A DNA stretch of 64,000 bases from positions 79,543 to 143,542 of the forward strand of contig JAGVSM010003550.1 of NCBI GenBank assembly GCA_022494885.1. Reading direction: 5' to 3'. Position numbers and translations under genes: made by a program. Under the pieces are notes generated by a model. The model did no database searches. It had not been told where the DNA came from and worked only from the letters and a program-made list of their open reading frames with translations. Shown here one piece after another: positions 33,801 through 45,497 of the stretch; within the stretch, counting starts at the first letter, position 1; the number at the start of each line of letters is the position of its first letter. The DNA is from Micrasema longulum (Eukaryota > Arthropoda > Insecta > Trichoptera > Brachycentridae).

Positions 33801-34652
33801 GAATATTATCCTATTTTATTTTAACACTGTTTACTAAATATTAAATCTTAACATATGGAGCTAAAAAGTAAAGTCTTTTTATCATGTTGTTCTTGTAAAG
33901 GTGGAGGTGTGGAGTGAGATGGGTACGATCTCTAAAACTTTAGATAGGTGTGGATTAAATAAAATATGGTATATTTAGTATTTGATTATTTTTTTCGTAT
34001 TTTTAATAGTTTTTTTTTTATTTCTATTATTTCCTAGTTTTCTAATTTAATCACTTTATTTTCAACATGTACATTTTTTAATGTAGTGTCGTTATTTCAA
34101 TTATCACGATTTGCGAATTAAAAAAATATATATTATTTGGGCACCTTAAATGTTATTTTACCCTAATATAAGAGTTTATTTTAGTTTTTCCAATGTAGAT
34201 TGAATCGAAATTATTACAATTTAATTAATATAAAATGCCAGATTTATTTTATTGAAGTACTTTATCTTTGTGATTTCATAAATAATGTTCCTATATTATT
34301 AATCATGTAGAATGTAGGTTTAATGTTTGACGGTAGGGAATTGGACAATTGATTAGAAAAATTAACATTCACAAAAACAATCTGTCTTAATTGTTTAGGT
34401 GGGTTAGCGTTAAAAATATACTGGTAAGTCGGGGGAAGATGACTAATTTTGACTTTCATCAGTGACTGAAGATCTACTATTGATCCTAGCCTCAAATAAA
34501 AAATACCGTGTATAAAAAAAAAAAAATTATTACCCGAATAAGAATCTTAAAAATAGTGGTAGAACAATAATAAAAATATTAAGTAAAAAAAAAAACATAA
34601 AATGCCATCTTCCCCCATTTCATCGGGGTAAGATGCTATAAAGTAAAACATA
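33801..34652. other. AT-rich, no gene recognised
   Basis: This may belong to the DNA transposon whose C-terminal remnant starts at 34653, because GGGGGAAGATGACT (34434) and CATCTTCCCCCATTTC (34604) form a small inverted pair. This is only suggestive. Confidence 0.35.
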
Positions 34653-34905
34653 CTAAGACTTGAAACAGAGGTCACAAATATCCGGGTTAGATGTGCATGT
34701 TTCACGAAGTCATTTTTTACATCAAATACAAGATATTCAATCAAAGTTGGAACCATTTTTGTCAAAATAGTTCCTTTCACAAATAGCACAAACGTGATCT
34801 GTTTCTCCTTCACTCACTTCATCATCAGAAAGACTGACAATTTCAGATATTTGAGAATCAGAATCCGTACTAAATAATGCTCGTTTTTTGTGGTTTTTTT
34901 AATAA
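34653..34905 (-). pseudogene. C-terminal zinc-cluster remnant of a DDE transposase (pogo/jerky-like), three in-frame TGA codons
   Basis: On the minus strand the frame reads RALFSTDSDSQISEIVS, then an acidic linker SLSDDEVSEGE, then CAICERNYFDKNG, ISCI, CKK, ETCTSNPDICDLCFKS and a stop. The Cys/His spacing resembles the PHD-like cluster at the C-terminus of insect pogo-type transposases. Three TGA codons interrupt it at places where that cluster usually has Trp. The rest of the transposase is not found, so the gene is a relic. Confidence 0.55.
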
Positions 34906-35115
34906 CATATTTTCTTTTCAATTTGTTTTCCTTCGATATATTTCTTTATCTCTTCCCCCGCGATAGCGTTCAGAATCGCACTGCTGATGACCGAGCTTGA
35001 TTATCCGAAACTAGTTCCATATGAATATAATATGTTCAATATACGCGTACGTGGTGAAAAATACAAAGTTCTTTTTTTAGGCCTCGGGTATGACTGCAAT
35101 ACTGTCCCAGGGCCT

Positions 35116-35826
35116 CGATTACAACCGGAAGTTAACATTTATCTTCAATTTTATCTACAAAGTAAAATTAAGTTTTCTGTATTTTCATCATTGCAGAATA
35201 TGCATACATTTTTTTCTTTAAACATGTTCAATTATAGGTTACCGATAAACATATTTTAAATGTTCATGCAAATATACTCATTTTCGTACACAAATATCGA
35301 TGTTTCTTTATAGACAGTCAAAGATAACTCTACAATGTTTGATTATGTCCAAATGCTTGCAGACTGGCTGGATTTCCTCCCTAGGGAGTTGTTCATATTT
35401 AAATTTATTTCAACAGAGAGGGAAAACATTTTTGAGAAGGGAATATGGAAGTCTAGGCATTTACAGGGCTTATGACCTGTCATTGGCTGGTTTAAGTGGC
35501 CACTTTACACACTGTGTAACATTCACCATTCTGCCCATGTTTGAACATCCACATTTCCTCAATTCTTCCATCTGTTGACTTTTGTGAAGTAAAAGAGCTG
35601 AAACCTTTATCACGTGGGCAAGATTCATCCGGCTGAACCAAATCACCTACTAGACAACGCCTGAAAATAATTTTCCAATTTCTATCTGAGTGGCCACTTA
35701 AACCAGCCAATGACAGGTCATAAGCCCTGTAAATGCCTAGACTTCCATATTCCCTTCTCAAAAATGTTTTCCCTTTCTGTTGAAATAAATTTAAAGATAA
35801 CTCTGTTGACTTCCCATTGCAATCAG
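35116..35826. mobile_element. MITE family C (copy 2), split by a repeat R insertion
   Basis: The left part (GATTACAACCGGAAGTTAAC, TATCTTCAATTTTATCTAC, AATTATAGGTTACCGA) runs to 35331. It resumes at 35794 and ends with GACTTCCCATTGCAATC near 35826. A family D outer-end fragment (ATGGTCATTATAAGGCTG) follows directly at 35829-35875. Confidence 0.8.
35332..35793. mobile_element. repeat family R, complete copy with 12-bp target duplication
   Basis: The 462-bp insert starts ACAATGTTTGATTATGTCC and ends TTTCTGTTGAAATAAATTT. The 12 bases AAAGATAACTCT occur on both sides (35320-35331 and 35794-35805), while the uninterrupted relative at about 51,610 has them once. Long internal inverted arms are visible: GGGAATATGGAAGTCTAGGC through GTTTAAGTGGCCAC, mirrored by GTGGCCACTTAAACCAGCC through GCCTAGACTTCCATATTCCC. 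There is no long ORF. Confidence 0.85.
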
Positions 35827-35879
35827 AGCCATGGTCATTATAAGGCTGTAGTCTGATAAAACGCACGCAAAATGAGGCC

Positions 35880-36777
35880 CTGGGCTGGTAGTTAAATCTT
35901 AAAACTAATCTTGTCTCGGTGCGGTGTAACAAATGATGTGCCATGAACCCCAGCACTATTTAGTGTGAATAAGAATATGATGTTAAAATATTATATGATA
36001 TCGCATATGAATAAATTAAATAGTTTTTACATTAACTCCACTGTGAATTAATACCTTATGTCAAATAATGACAAAATCATTTCTGTATTTCCTGTCAAAA
36101 CTTCATATTTCTACACGTGCTTTATTGCAAGAAGTTTGAATAAATTTAATCGCTTCAACATTGACTGTGCATAGCATTATAATTGTTTGTGTTTTCTGGC
36201 AAACTACAGAAATAAATTAATCATTGTTCAGAGTCTCCCTTGTAAATCTGCTTTGTAGTCGGTACTCGGTACACGGCGCGCCTTTTTGCGCTTCCATTCG
36301 AAAAATTTCCGACAGCGAGTGCCACGACGAAATGAAATCACGGGAAAAATGTAATTATGGCGGGAAAAGGACGTGCTGTATCTGGAAATGAACTTATTGG
36401 AGGGAATCTTATCATGTTTGCCGCTCCGAGTTGAGTACTGAACAGGAAACATACAAAAAGATTTTATCCTGTTATTGACATTTCAACGAACAATTCATAT
36501 CTGAGAGGCGGGAATAAGTGTTTGCGAGTTGTTCTATAGATAATGTTTATTTTAATATCTTACCAAGAACCACTTGAAATTTATTTTGAAATGAAATCCC
36601 ACAAAATAAATAACGATTAAAACATAATAATTAATATGTACTGATTAACTAACTGACAATAATTGTGTCATGTTGAATGCAAGTTGGTTTTTTATACCTT
36701 TTGAAATTCTCCCCTGAAATTTTGTACTCAGGACGTCATTAGTTCTCTACTTCGAGATAACGTGTTTTTTTTTTTTT
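35880..36777. other. no recognised gene; locally GC-richer patch
   Basis: A patch at about 36230-36440 is richer in GC and CpG (TACACGGCGCGCCTTTTTGCG) than its surroundings. It could be regulatory or a very old insertion; nothing in it is identifiable. Confidence 0.4.
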
Positions 36778-37140
36778 TACAATATAGATAAGAGGTAAAA
36801 CAGAGTATTAAAAAAATAAAGGATAATAACATAGCAATGAAATAAATATTAATAGTAAACAAAAAATCCCGCAAAGGCATGGCCTGTTCATGGGTATACA
36901 AGAAAATGTTAATGAATTTTTGCTCCTATAATAAATACACAGTTTTAATATTTTTGTGTAACATAAGAAAGAGAAAATAAAATATTCTGTTTACAGAATC
37001 TTTTAAGATTACATGATATTTTTTTATAGTAATTAAAAAAGGAAATAAAAAATACGAAAAAACATAAAAATATTCCTTATTATTAAAAGGGGAAAGAAAT
37101 ATATCATTGAAAAAAAGAGTTCATATCTTTGTTAAATGTA
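36778..37140. repeat. dispersed repeat E (copy 2)
   Basis: It is collinear with 21985-22350: AAAGGCATGGCCTGTTCATG, GTATACAAGAAAATG, TAACATAAGAAAGAGAAAAT, TTTTTTATAGTAATTAAAAA and AAAAAAGAGTTCATATCTTT. It has no ORF. Confidence 0.65.
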
Positions 37141-39619
37141 AACTTTGGATAAGTTTGTGACCTTTTGAAGCAATTAAATGCCAACAGATGGGAACGTAAA
37201 ACAAAGGATTAACTCTAAGCGATATGTGTCACTTCATTCATGTTTCATGTCATTGTCGTAAATAAACATGATTCAATTTTATTCATTTGAATTTTGTTAT
37301 TTAATTTTTTATCCTAATTACACCAAATATTTTATTTTTTAACTACCCGTCTCACTGGTTAAGCCTGTATCAAAGCAAAAATTACACTGTTTTAAGTTAA
37401 GCTAGTTGGTATTTTACGCTATGCATTATACATTTAATATTTTACTACTGCTCCAATATTTTTCGTTTTTCCGAACTTCTTCGGCAGGCTGCCGAAGACT
37501 TTTGCTCCTATAAACAGGTGACTTCGCTGTCCGTACACCGTTAGAAGTTTACCTGCAGACATCGTTTTCATTTGCAGATACTTTGTTGTACCTGTCAGTA
37601 TCCGCAACAAAGTGATATTTAGGTTTTTATTATGAGTTTACGGATGGGTACTTTCAATGAAACTTTGAAACCGGATCTGTGTGCAATATTCATTAGATAA
37701 GTACTGTATCGCTTGCTCTCGCTATGCTATGATGATATATTCAATTTAGAATGGGATGATTGGCAAACTAATTAGAAATGATGATAACAAAAACGTATGC
37801 ATGAAATGTTTTTGTTTTTTATTTAGCTGTAATATTTTTACACTTTATTACATGTAGTGATTAATCCGTATTAATAAGCAACTTAAATATTTAATTAAAT
37901 GCAACAAAATTTTACAAAAATTATAACAAAAACCTAACATTTCAACTAATTCGTTAATCAACTAATTGGTTGTTAAGGAAGCCTTAATATATTTAAGAGA
38001 TTGAGCTTTCGGGGGAAATTTTACTTACGTACCATTAAATGTATTATTATTTGAGAAAAAAACATTATTTTTATTATACTGTGAAAGCTCTGACAAAATT
38101 TTCATTTGTTTGAAAGAAGTTAAGCCATACATTTTTTTTCAGTTACGATAATTTTAAAAGCAGATTTAGAGAAGCATGGAACTCAAAAGTCGTTTTGAAA
38201 TAAGATAATTGAAAATGAATTAACCGCTGTAAACACCATTTTTTTCACGAGTTGGATTGCATCAACTCTTTGAAAATGGGTGGGATGAAGAAATTTAGCC
38301 TGGTTGACAGTTGGCAAAGCTAATGTTAACATGATCGGAACGAGCTTTTATCAAATTTCTGGCCCAATAATACCAAAGCTTAAGCGCCCAATCGAATCTT
38401 GTCGTTTGTAAAGCGCTTAGATATTGTAATAATTTGACTATTTCAAATAGTTTTTGAGGAATATGAAAAAGTTAGGTTTTATCGGTTAAGCTCAGACTAT
38501 CCTGTTTGCAAAATTTGTAAATGTAAATGCGCTACAAACTTAATTTTACAATCATTCGCGTATAAATTTTGGGATAAAAAAAAAAAATAAATAAAATAAA
38601 AAGGTATTTGCCACAATTTTAAAAACGTTCTTTTACGCAGTTTTCGTTTTTATTTTATTTACTTGCAAACAATTTTTAAAAAATAAACATTTTTTTAATG
38701 AAATTTTCGTAATAATTTTCTATCTGTTAAAATATTGTTTTTGTACAATTATTGTTTTGTGTATTTTTACAGTGGGATACCACATTTACCTTGCAAACAT
38801 AAACCTAGTCTTTAACTTTCAAAACTAAAATTAAAGACATAATAATTAGCTTACATGTATAGCACTGTTTTTATTTTGAAAACTCGCTTCAAGTGGGCTT
38901 TTTTTTTACTTATTACTTAAAACATACAGGCTACATTTAAAACTAGCTACGTAATTGATAACATTATCTTCATGATAAACCTTCAAAGTTAATTACCAAA
39001 AACAAAACTGTAAATATGTAGTGTTTTAATTCCATTAAATCATGTGTGAAATAAGTCTATCATTTAAAGCGACAGTAAAAATATAAACACTCTTTTTTTA
39101 AATTAAAATGTAAAATAAAGTAAATTCACTTCAACTCTAAATCACAAAAAAGCTGTCGGTATAATTTTATCGATGCTATTTCAAAAAGTTTTGCTCATCG
39201 GTGGAGCTAGATTATTTAAAAAAACTGATTTGAATACGAAATGAATCAAATTAATGAACTTTCCATTTATAAAAAAAATGGTCTTCATGAGAGAGGCACT
39301 GAATCAGTAATTAGTAGAATAAATTAATAATGGTAGACATGAATCTGCTGAGAAGTAAGTCGGGCCTACTAATCAACATCGACATGATGAAAATTTGTGA
39401 AAAAAAGACATTTCTCCCTCCCCATTTCCAACCCCCGGATGGAGTAATGTTGGCAGGCCTCCTTTCTCCCGGGAAGAGCTAATTAGATCAATTAGTGTTG
39501 GTTATAAGAAAATTCTATTAACTTGTTACACCAAAACATGCTTTTGATTCTCAAGCATCACTTTTGGATTGAATGTATCTAAAAATAGATGAAAATTAAC
39601 GTAGACAAAAAAAATGAGT
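37141..39619. other. AT-rich, no gene recognised
   Basis: No exon, RNA or known repeat was identified over this stretch. Confidence 0.5.
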
Positions 39620-39800
39620 GGGATTGAGAAGGAGATAATGAAATCTAAGCATTCGCGGGGCTTACGACCTATCATTGACTGGTTAAAAATTGTTTTACAA
39701 AACTCATCAAGGATGTTTTAGCAAATTTTCACTTTATTTCAATCAACAGATACAAGAATGGAAAACATATGGTTTTTCAAATACCGGCAGGATGGTGTTT
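39620..39800 (+). repeat. repeat family R, fragment
   Basis: GAAGGAGATAATGAAATCTA, GCATTCGCGGGGCTTACGAC and CTATCATTGACTGGTTAAA correspond to the family R arm (GGAATATGGAAGTCTAGGC, GGGCTTATGACC, CATTGGCTGG). Confidence 0.5.
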
Positions 39801-39805
39801 ATATG

Positions 39806-39870
39806 ATCTAATCGTAGTATCTCGGATTCAGAGGCCCCCGGTTCGAATTCCTCTTTACTACAAGTTTTCC
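39806..39870 (+). repeat. tRNA-like SINE C fragment
   Basis: ATCTCGGATTCAGAGGCCCC is followed by a B-box-like GGTTCGAATTCC, giving a tRNA-like half. It lacks a paired acceptor stem, so it is a SINE relic, not a tRNA gene. Confidence 0.4.
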
Positions 39871-42252
39871 ATTTTATCACACTGTTATTTACGAATAACA
39901 GAAAATGTCTACAAAATTTAAATACTTAATTGGGTAAATTATAAGTACGTGAATAAATATTTTAATACTTAATATATTTATTTCAAATGTCGAGACTTCG
40001 TATTACTTTTCCTTATTCTTTTTTTTGCTATTGTTTAATATATGTATGCCCAGTAAAACGGTTGTAAACGAAGCCACCTCTTGGCATAACATTTTTGATT
40101 AATTTTTCTAGAACTCTACTACGTCTAATTTTTCATTTTATACCTTTCTATGCAACTAAAACAAAATATGTAAAAAATATGTCCTTTGGTTCTTTTAAAA
40201 GAAATAGGTTTCTTTTTATTTTTTTACATTTTTACTGGTAACTTTACCTTTTCACCTATTAGTCGTTCTACAAAATTCGTTGATTTTCAAAAAGCCATAA
40301 ACTTAAAATAGACAAAATTTTTAGCTGTACATGTATTTTCGAAAACTCTTTAAAGAAAAAAAAAAAGAAAAAAACATAATGGTGATACCAATCTATAAAT
40401 TAAAAACTGACGATTGGAAAATATTGTTTACTCGCAACAATACGGATGATGCACTAATTGCCATCTATAATATAATTAATTATGTTTTTAATATTTATTT
40501 CCCCATGAAAGATATCTGATCAAACAAATACCCGCAATGGTACCATCCTGCAATAATTAAAATATACAAAAAAAATAATTAATATCTTGAATGAACGTGA
40601 AATTTAGACCATGCACATTGGTACTCATATAAAGATAACGTATTTAAATATTTAAAAAAATATAGATATGTAAATAAAATATATTGAACATAAAAGATAT
40701 TAAAAAAAACTTTAATTTTGTTTTTTAAAAATAAATTGAAACATTTGAATCACTCAAAATTTGTGGTATTTTTCTTAAATTTTAGGTTAAATTATGCTTT
40801 CATAATGGTTTGAAAAAAAATTTTTTTTAATGTTTATTTCAAACTCTTTTTTATGAAATTATGTTTTAAGCCTTTTTTAGGAAGAATGTTTTGGTGATCG
40901 ATATTTTATTTCTACAGTATGTTTTTAACAATATTCGACGGAATAAATTTAATCACAAAAGAAAATGTTTTTAAAATCAAATTTGGGTTGCACTTAACTT
41001 ATTTCTACGTGTATCCTTTTATTTATGAAAAAAACGTGGTTATCTGATATTTTATCTAAGTATCTTTCAGGAGGCTTTGTTATTTTCAACAAATTAGATG
41101 TAATCAACGAATATCTATAGTGTATTGATGTTTAATATTTGTACGGAAACAATGGTAAAAATTCAATAGAAACTTACCAATAACATATTTTAAGGTAAAT
41201 TGTTGTTTTATGGAACAATAAAAATAATGCGTGCGGCTTTTGTACCTACATTTAAAGATACATTAAGGTTTTAACTCGTTAATTGGTCATGGTAAAATAA
41301 CTTTTATTTTTTAACGAATTTTATAATTGAAAAAATATACCTAGTCTAAATTTATCTATAATTCTATGTTGATACATTATTTATCCCAAATTTCAATAAT
41401 GTTTTTAAATCTAAAAGTGCGGACGCTTCCAGCTTCCCTAAGACTTTCTAGGAACTAATTAAATATGTTCAAACCTTTATAGTATAGGTTGTTTCATATT
41501 GAATACTTTCCGATATGTATTCAGGAAGCACACCGCTTTCTAACTTGTAAATAAAAATCAGAGGATCCATCCAGGATCAATCAAGCATGCCTTTAATGTT
41601 GGTGTATTGATCGCGCTTACATACTACTCTTATTGTTCTATTCTGGATTGAATTTTTGCTATGGTAAAATTCTAATTTCACATCTGCTCAAAATGTCATA
41701 AAATGTCACTTAAAAAACATGTTTGCAATGCAAATGTAAGCACTTATAATTAAAATGTCAATCGTCAGACAAAGAAATCAATAAAAATATGCGATTTTAT
41801 AGTTCACAAATATAAATAAATTAAGTTATTTGATTAAAGCATTTTCAAACTAAAATGCTCGATGATGTTTCGAGAAAAACACGGTGTATTTATTAATTAT
41901 TGTTAAATTACATACATTCAACATGTTATTCATTGCTTTGATAAATACTGGCGTCGTTTAAATTGGGTACATTAAAAATGTTTTTTTTAATCAACTAGTT
42001 TTCGGTGTCGGTTAGTCGGTGACCGACATTTGTGGAATGTTCGTATGTTTTGAGAATATGTAGAATGGTTTCAAATTATATTTTGACAAAGGAGCCTAAT
42101 GCCTCTGCTTTTGTTCTGCTCTTTCCCATCAAAGGGACGAAGTGCTGCCTTTCTAACCCTCGGTATTGTAATTGTCAAATGTAGTACTGACAATCCTTTC
42201 ACTGTCCCTTTCTTAAATTGAAGTGAAATATTGTAGTGTAAAACCACCTTTG
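39871..42252. other. AT-rich, no gene recognised
   Basis: Only AT-rich non-coding sequence is seen. The 62-codon frame at 40331 is Lys/Ile/Asn-rich and unremarkable. Confidence 0.5.
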
Positions 42253-42512
42253 ACGGCCTCGTGGTGTAATGGTCAGCGCGTTTGCTTACCATGCTAGAGA
42301 TTAGATTCTCGACATGGTTGATATGAAATATTTATTTCAAAGGGTGTTTTTACACTAAAAATATTTCATAGTCCCTGGACTGGTATCTAAAGGTTCAGAC
42401 TGATCATCTTACCTTCATGTAACAAAAATGATCAAGATACGCTGCGATTGGTGTACCAATGCAGTGCCCTATGCACCATTAGATGCCGAAAGGGAATGAT
42501 GATGATGATGAA
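42253..42512 (+). repeat. SINE family A, full-length
   Basis: The head GACGGCCTCGTGGTGTAATG then GTCAGCGCGTTTGC, B-box region GATTCTCGACATGG, body CCCTGGACTGGTATC and tail GGGAATGATGATGATGATG are all present. This is the clearest complete copy. Confidence 0.87.
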
Positions 42513-42617
42513 AACCATCTTATCAATAAATATTTCGTGTCGACCTTCTAAGAAATCGAACCCGATACTTCGAGCATAGAGGGCGAACGAATCAACCACT
42601 GCACTACGAGGTGGACT
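42513..42617 (-). repeat. SINE family A-like, inverted 5' half (tail-to-tail with preceding copy)
   Basis: On the minus strand it reads CCTCGTAGTGCAGTGGTTGA and the B-box-like TATCGGGTTCGATTTC, then ACACGAAATATTTATTGA. It abuts the GAT tail of the copy before it. Confidence 0.62.
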
Positions 42618-44789
42618 TTTATCCACTAGATTATCTTTTCAGGATTTTAACTGAGTGTAGCATCGAGTCGAAAACACAAGCTTAGGTTTTATAAATTCGC
42701 TTGAACATAGAGACAATAATATACAAAATGATGATAATGATTTGATATCATACCACTCGTCCCCGAAGAAAAATTACGTTGGTAATTACATTACTTAAAG
42801 AAGCTTCTATTAGGACGACCAAAAATAATAAAAAAAAGGTTCCTTCAATTAGCAAAATAATTTTTATTTAAAATTAAAAAAAAAAAAATGTTTGAAAGAT
42901 TCCTTAAATTATTCTATTGAAAAAAGGTTCTAAATTGACTTTATTTTTTGGTCAAACAAAAATGACAATGACACAAATTGTCTTTATCTATCGTTGGTCT
43001 CAACATTGATAATAATAAAATGATTAAAATAATTTACATTAAAACAATAAATCAACTACAGTCTTTTTACAGTCAAATAACTGACTTGCAACAAAAATGC
43101 GTGTTTACTGCATTGTATCTCAAAATAAACGGAATGTTATTTTTTTAAATATTTTTATTTCTCTACGGCCCTTTACTATTTTTAGAGTACCTTCCTATTC
43201 ATTCGGTAAAATCATAAATTTATCTAGATAAATAATTCTGTAACTACGAAGTAATTGAATATTAATAATAAATAAGTTTAGGTGGAGTACAGTGTAACAC
43301 GGGGTACAAAATAACATTGTTTTTAATTAAAAAAATATTTTTTTTTAAATTTATTGCAAAAAAATTGTATACATACTTAATAACAGGGAATCTATATAAA
43401 ACTAATTGATGTAAAATAAAAACGGAGTGTTCTCTGTTTAGTAGATAGTCTCCATCTAACATGACCCGGCCTGTTCTAAGATAGAGTTTTTTATCTTTAG
43501 AGCATAAGTAGTCCTATACTAATAAAATAATACTCGTAGCATACAAAAGAAAAACTTAAACTAATTAATTTTAAATGCCTAGCTAATTAAATGTAAGAAA
43601 TTAACAATTGTTATTATACAAATATAAAGTATATATATATGTGCCAAGATTACATGTTACTTAAACAATAATAATATAGTATAATATATAATAAAAAACA
43701 AATATAAAGCAATGAAAAATACAAATAATATGTTTACCAATTATATAAAGTACTACGTTTTTTGATTTATACATATTTTTCAAAAAAATCTCTCGCTACA
43801 CTATTTATATGTGCAGCTATTTTTATTTTAAAATTTGTTTTACATTTTGAGTCTTTTATATTTGGCAATAAATCATTAATTATAATATTTTCTTTATTTT
43901 TCTTCACTGCAACTCTGTTTTTCTAGAGCCAACGAGAATTCTTATCAGCTATATTAACACAGAGCTAATTTTCAAACAGTATTTATGATTTTTGTGCCAA
44001 TTGCCAAATATGGTATCTGTTTGTGTGAAAGAGCGATAAAAAAAATGAAGTCGTTTCGTTGCTATTCCGAAAAAGTCAAGCATTGGTAAGTAAATGTATT
44101 CCCAATTTTATATATTGTTTGATAGCTGTTTAATAAAATAAAAAACCTCGCCGGATTTTGAAAAGTGTTCAAATAAATGTAGATTTTTCTAAAATAAAAT
44201 AAAACTTTTTTGCTACACTGTTCCCCATCTGACCCTAATTCAAATATTTGGCGCAAGCGTAAGACAACCTGCCGCAAATAATTGTCAAAATTTATGCGTT
44301 TTATTGCAGTTTTACTGTCAGTGCAGTAATTTTGAAGAAGCGCTGAAAATTTCGGAGCGCGGAACTCCGTCTAAACTAACTTCGCGCGAGTCTTAAAAAA
44401 ATAACCCACACACGGGATTTGTTTCCGAATGAGTCTATCGATTGAGAACAGGACGTAAAAGTCACCCCTAAAGGAGTAAGTTCCTTCCGGTCGAGAGCGG
44501 GAGATAGTAGGAGTAGGAACTAAGTAGTGTGTTGTCTACGGGACGGAGTGCGGGCGGGAGGAGAGAGGAGGGAAGGTACGCCGAGTGTCGGAACAATTAG
44601 CATTAGCATCGTGATTTCACATGAATAATTTTAAAATCTGTTAAAAATCATAAAAAAAACACATATTTAAACACAATATTAGTTGGATGAATATAATGCA
44701 TATATTAAATAAAAAAAACAAACTTAACAAACTAAGTTTTTTATTTATTTAAACGCCTTGTATGTTTTCCATATAAGTCAATTAATTTT
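42618..44789. other. AT-rich; CpG-richer from ~44,340
   Basis: No gene is seen. From 44,340 to 44,600 the sequence becomes GC- and CpG-richer (GGAGCGCGGAACTCCGTC, GACGGAGTGCGGGCGGGAGG). This could be a distal promoter-like region upstream of the 45.5-kb exon. Confidence 0.4.
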
Positions 44790-44962
44790 ATTTATGCACC
44801 ATAACAAGCCGGGGGTCCAATTACAGTGGTGAATCACATCGCAGAACAGTCAGGCTTAAGAAAAATATCTTTTATTTTTTTGTATTCTCACCGGGAATCA
44901 AACCTGGAACCTTCCGTGTGTGAGTCAAGCATCTTGACCACTACACCAAGGAGACCGATATA
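44790..44962 (-). repeat. tRNA-derived SINE, family B (copy 2)
   Basis: Plus-strand CACCATAACAAGCCGGGGG, ATCACATCGCAGAACAGTC and CCGGGAATCAAACCTGGAAC then TGACCACTACACCAAGGAG parallel the 16.5-kb copy. The B box is the complement of the GGGAATCAAACC word. Confidence 0.72.
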
Positions 44963-45269
44963 AATATAAAGACTGACATATATTTTACAAAAAAGTAGCA
45001 AAAAATAAGAATGAATTCAGAAGAATAAGAAAAAAAAAACATAAAAAACCATCTTTACATATTAGTAAAAAATATATCGGTATCCATATAGTACATACAT
45101 ACATTGCAGAGAAGAGAACAAAGGTGATTTTTTTCACATAAGTAATGTTAAAAGAATCTTAAAATTAGAAGAATATCGTGAACAAAGTTGCGAAATAATA
45201 TCTATTTAGCATTTAAAAAAATAGCATTTCACACGTTAAGCTAATTCATTTTGCTCATAAGAATAGCAA

Positions 45270-45464
45270 TAATTGCCATCACTACGCCGGGCGCCGAGCG
45301 CATTCCGCGTTCTGCTCTCCCGACACTCGGTCACATTCCTTACGCTTTCCAGAAAATTCGTTCGCGGTCCTCGCATCGGCCCCGCTCCCAGCGCCACCGG
45401 CCCCCGCAGCACCGACGCAGCTTCAGTGGCCGTCTCTCCTGCCTCGCCGCCTCGCCGCCTCGTC
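45270..45464 (+). promoter_or_regulatory. GC/CpG-rich leader or promoter upstream of the 45.47-kb exon
   Basis: This 195-bp stretch is strongly GC-rich with many CpG dinucleotides (GCCGGGCGCCGAGCGC, GCCCCGCTCCCAGCGCC) in an AT-rich genome. It runs directly into a start codon. A TCACATTCC word near 45,330 is initiator-like but weak. The high GC also creates long overlapping open frames on both strands, which I treat as composition artefacts. Confidence 0.4.
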
Positions 45465-45497
45465 ATGCCGGACTCCGAGGAAAAACCGCACATTCAA
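45465..45497 (+). CDS. candidate short first coding exon, unknown gene (MPDSEEKPHIQ)
   Basis: ATG at 45465 opens eleven codons ending CAA|GTGAGG, a good donor, in phase 0. The context CGTCATG is acceptable. The short acidic peptide after a CpG-rich leader is typical of an alternative first exon. The same frame is open upstream to 45273, so an earlier start is possible. I do not recognise the protein. It ends in the same phase as the exon at 18928-19017, so both could splice to one shared downstream exon outside the window. Confidence 0.4.

Noticed and set aside
40331..40519. 62-codon open frame as a gene
   Set aside because: Lys/Ile/Asn-rich chance translation with no domain, splice context or repeat support. 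The same reasoning applies to frames at 9277, 10222, 22551, 30710, 32719 and 63175.
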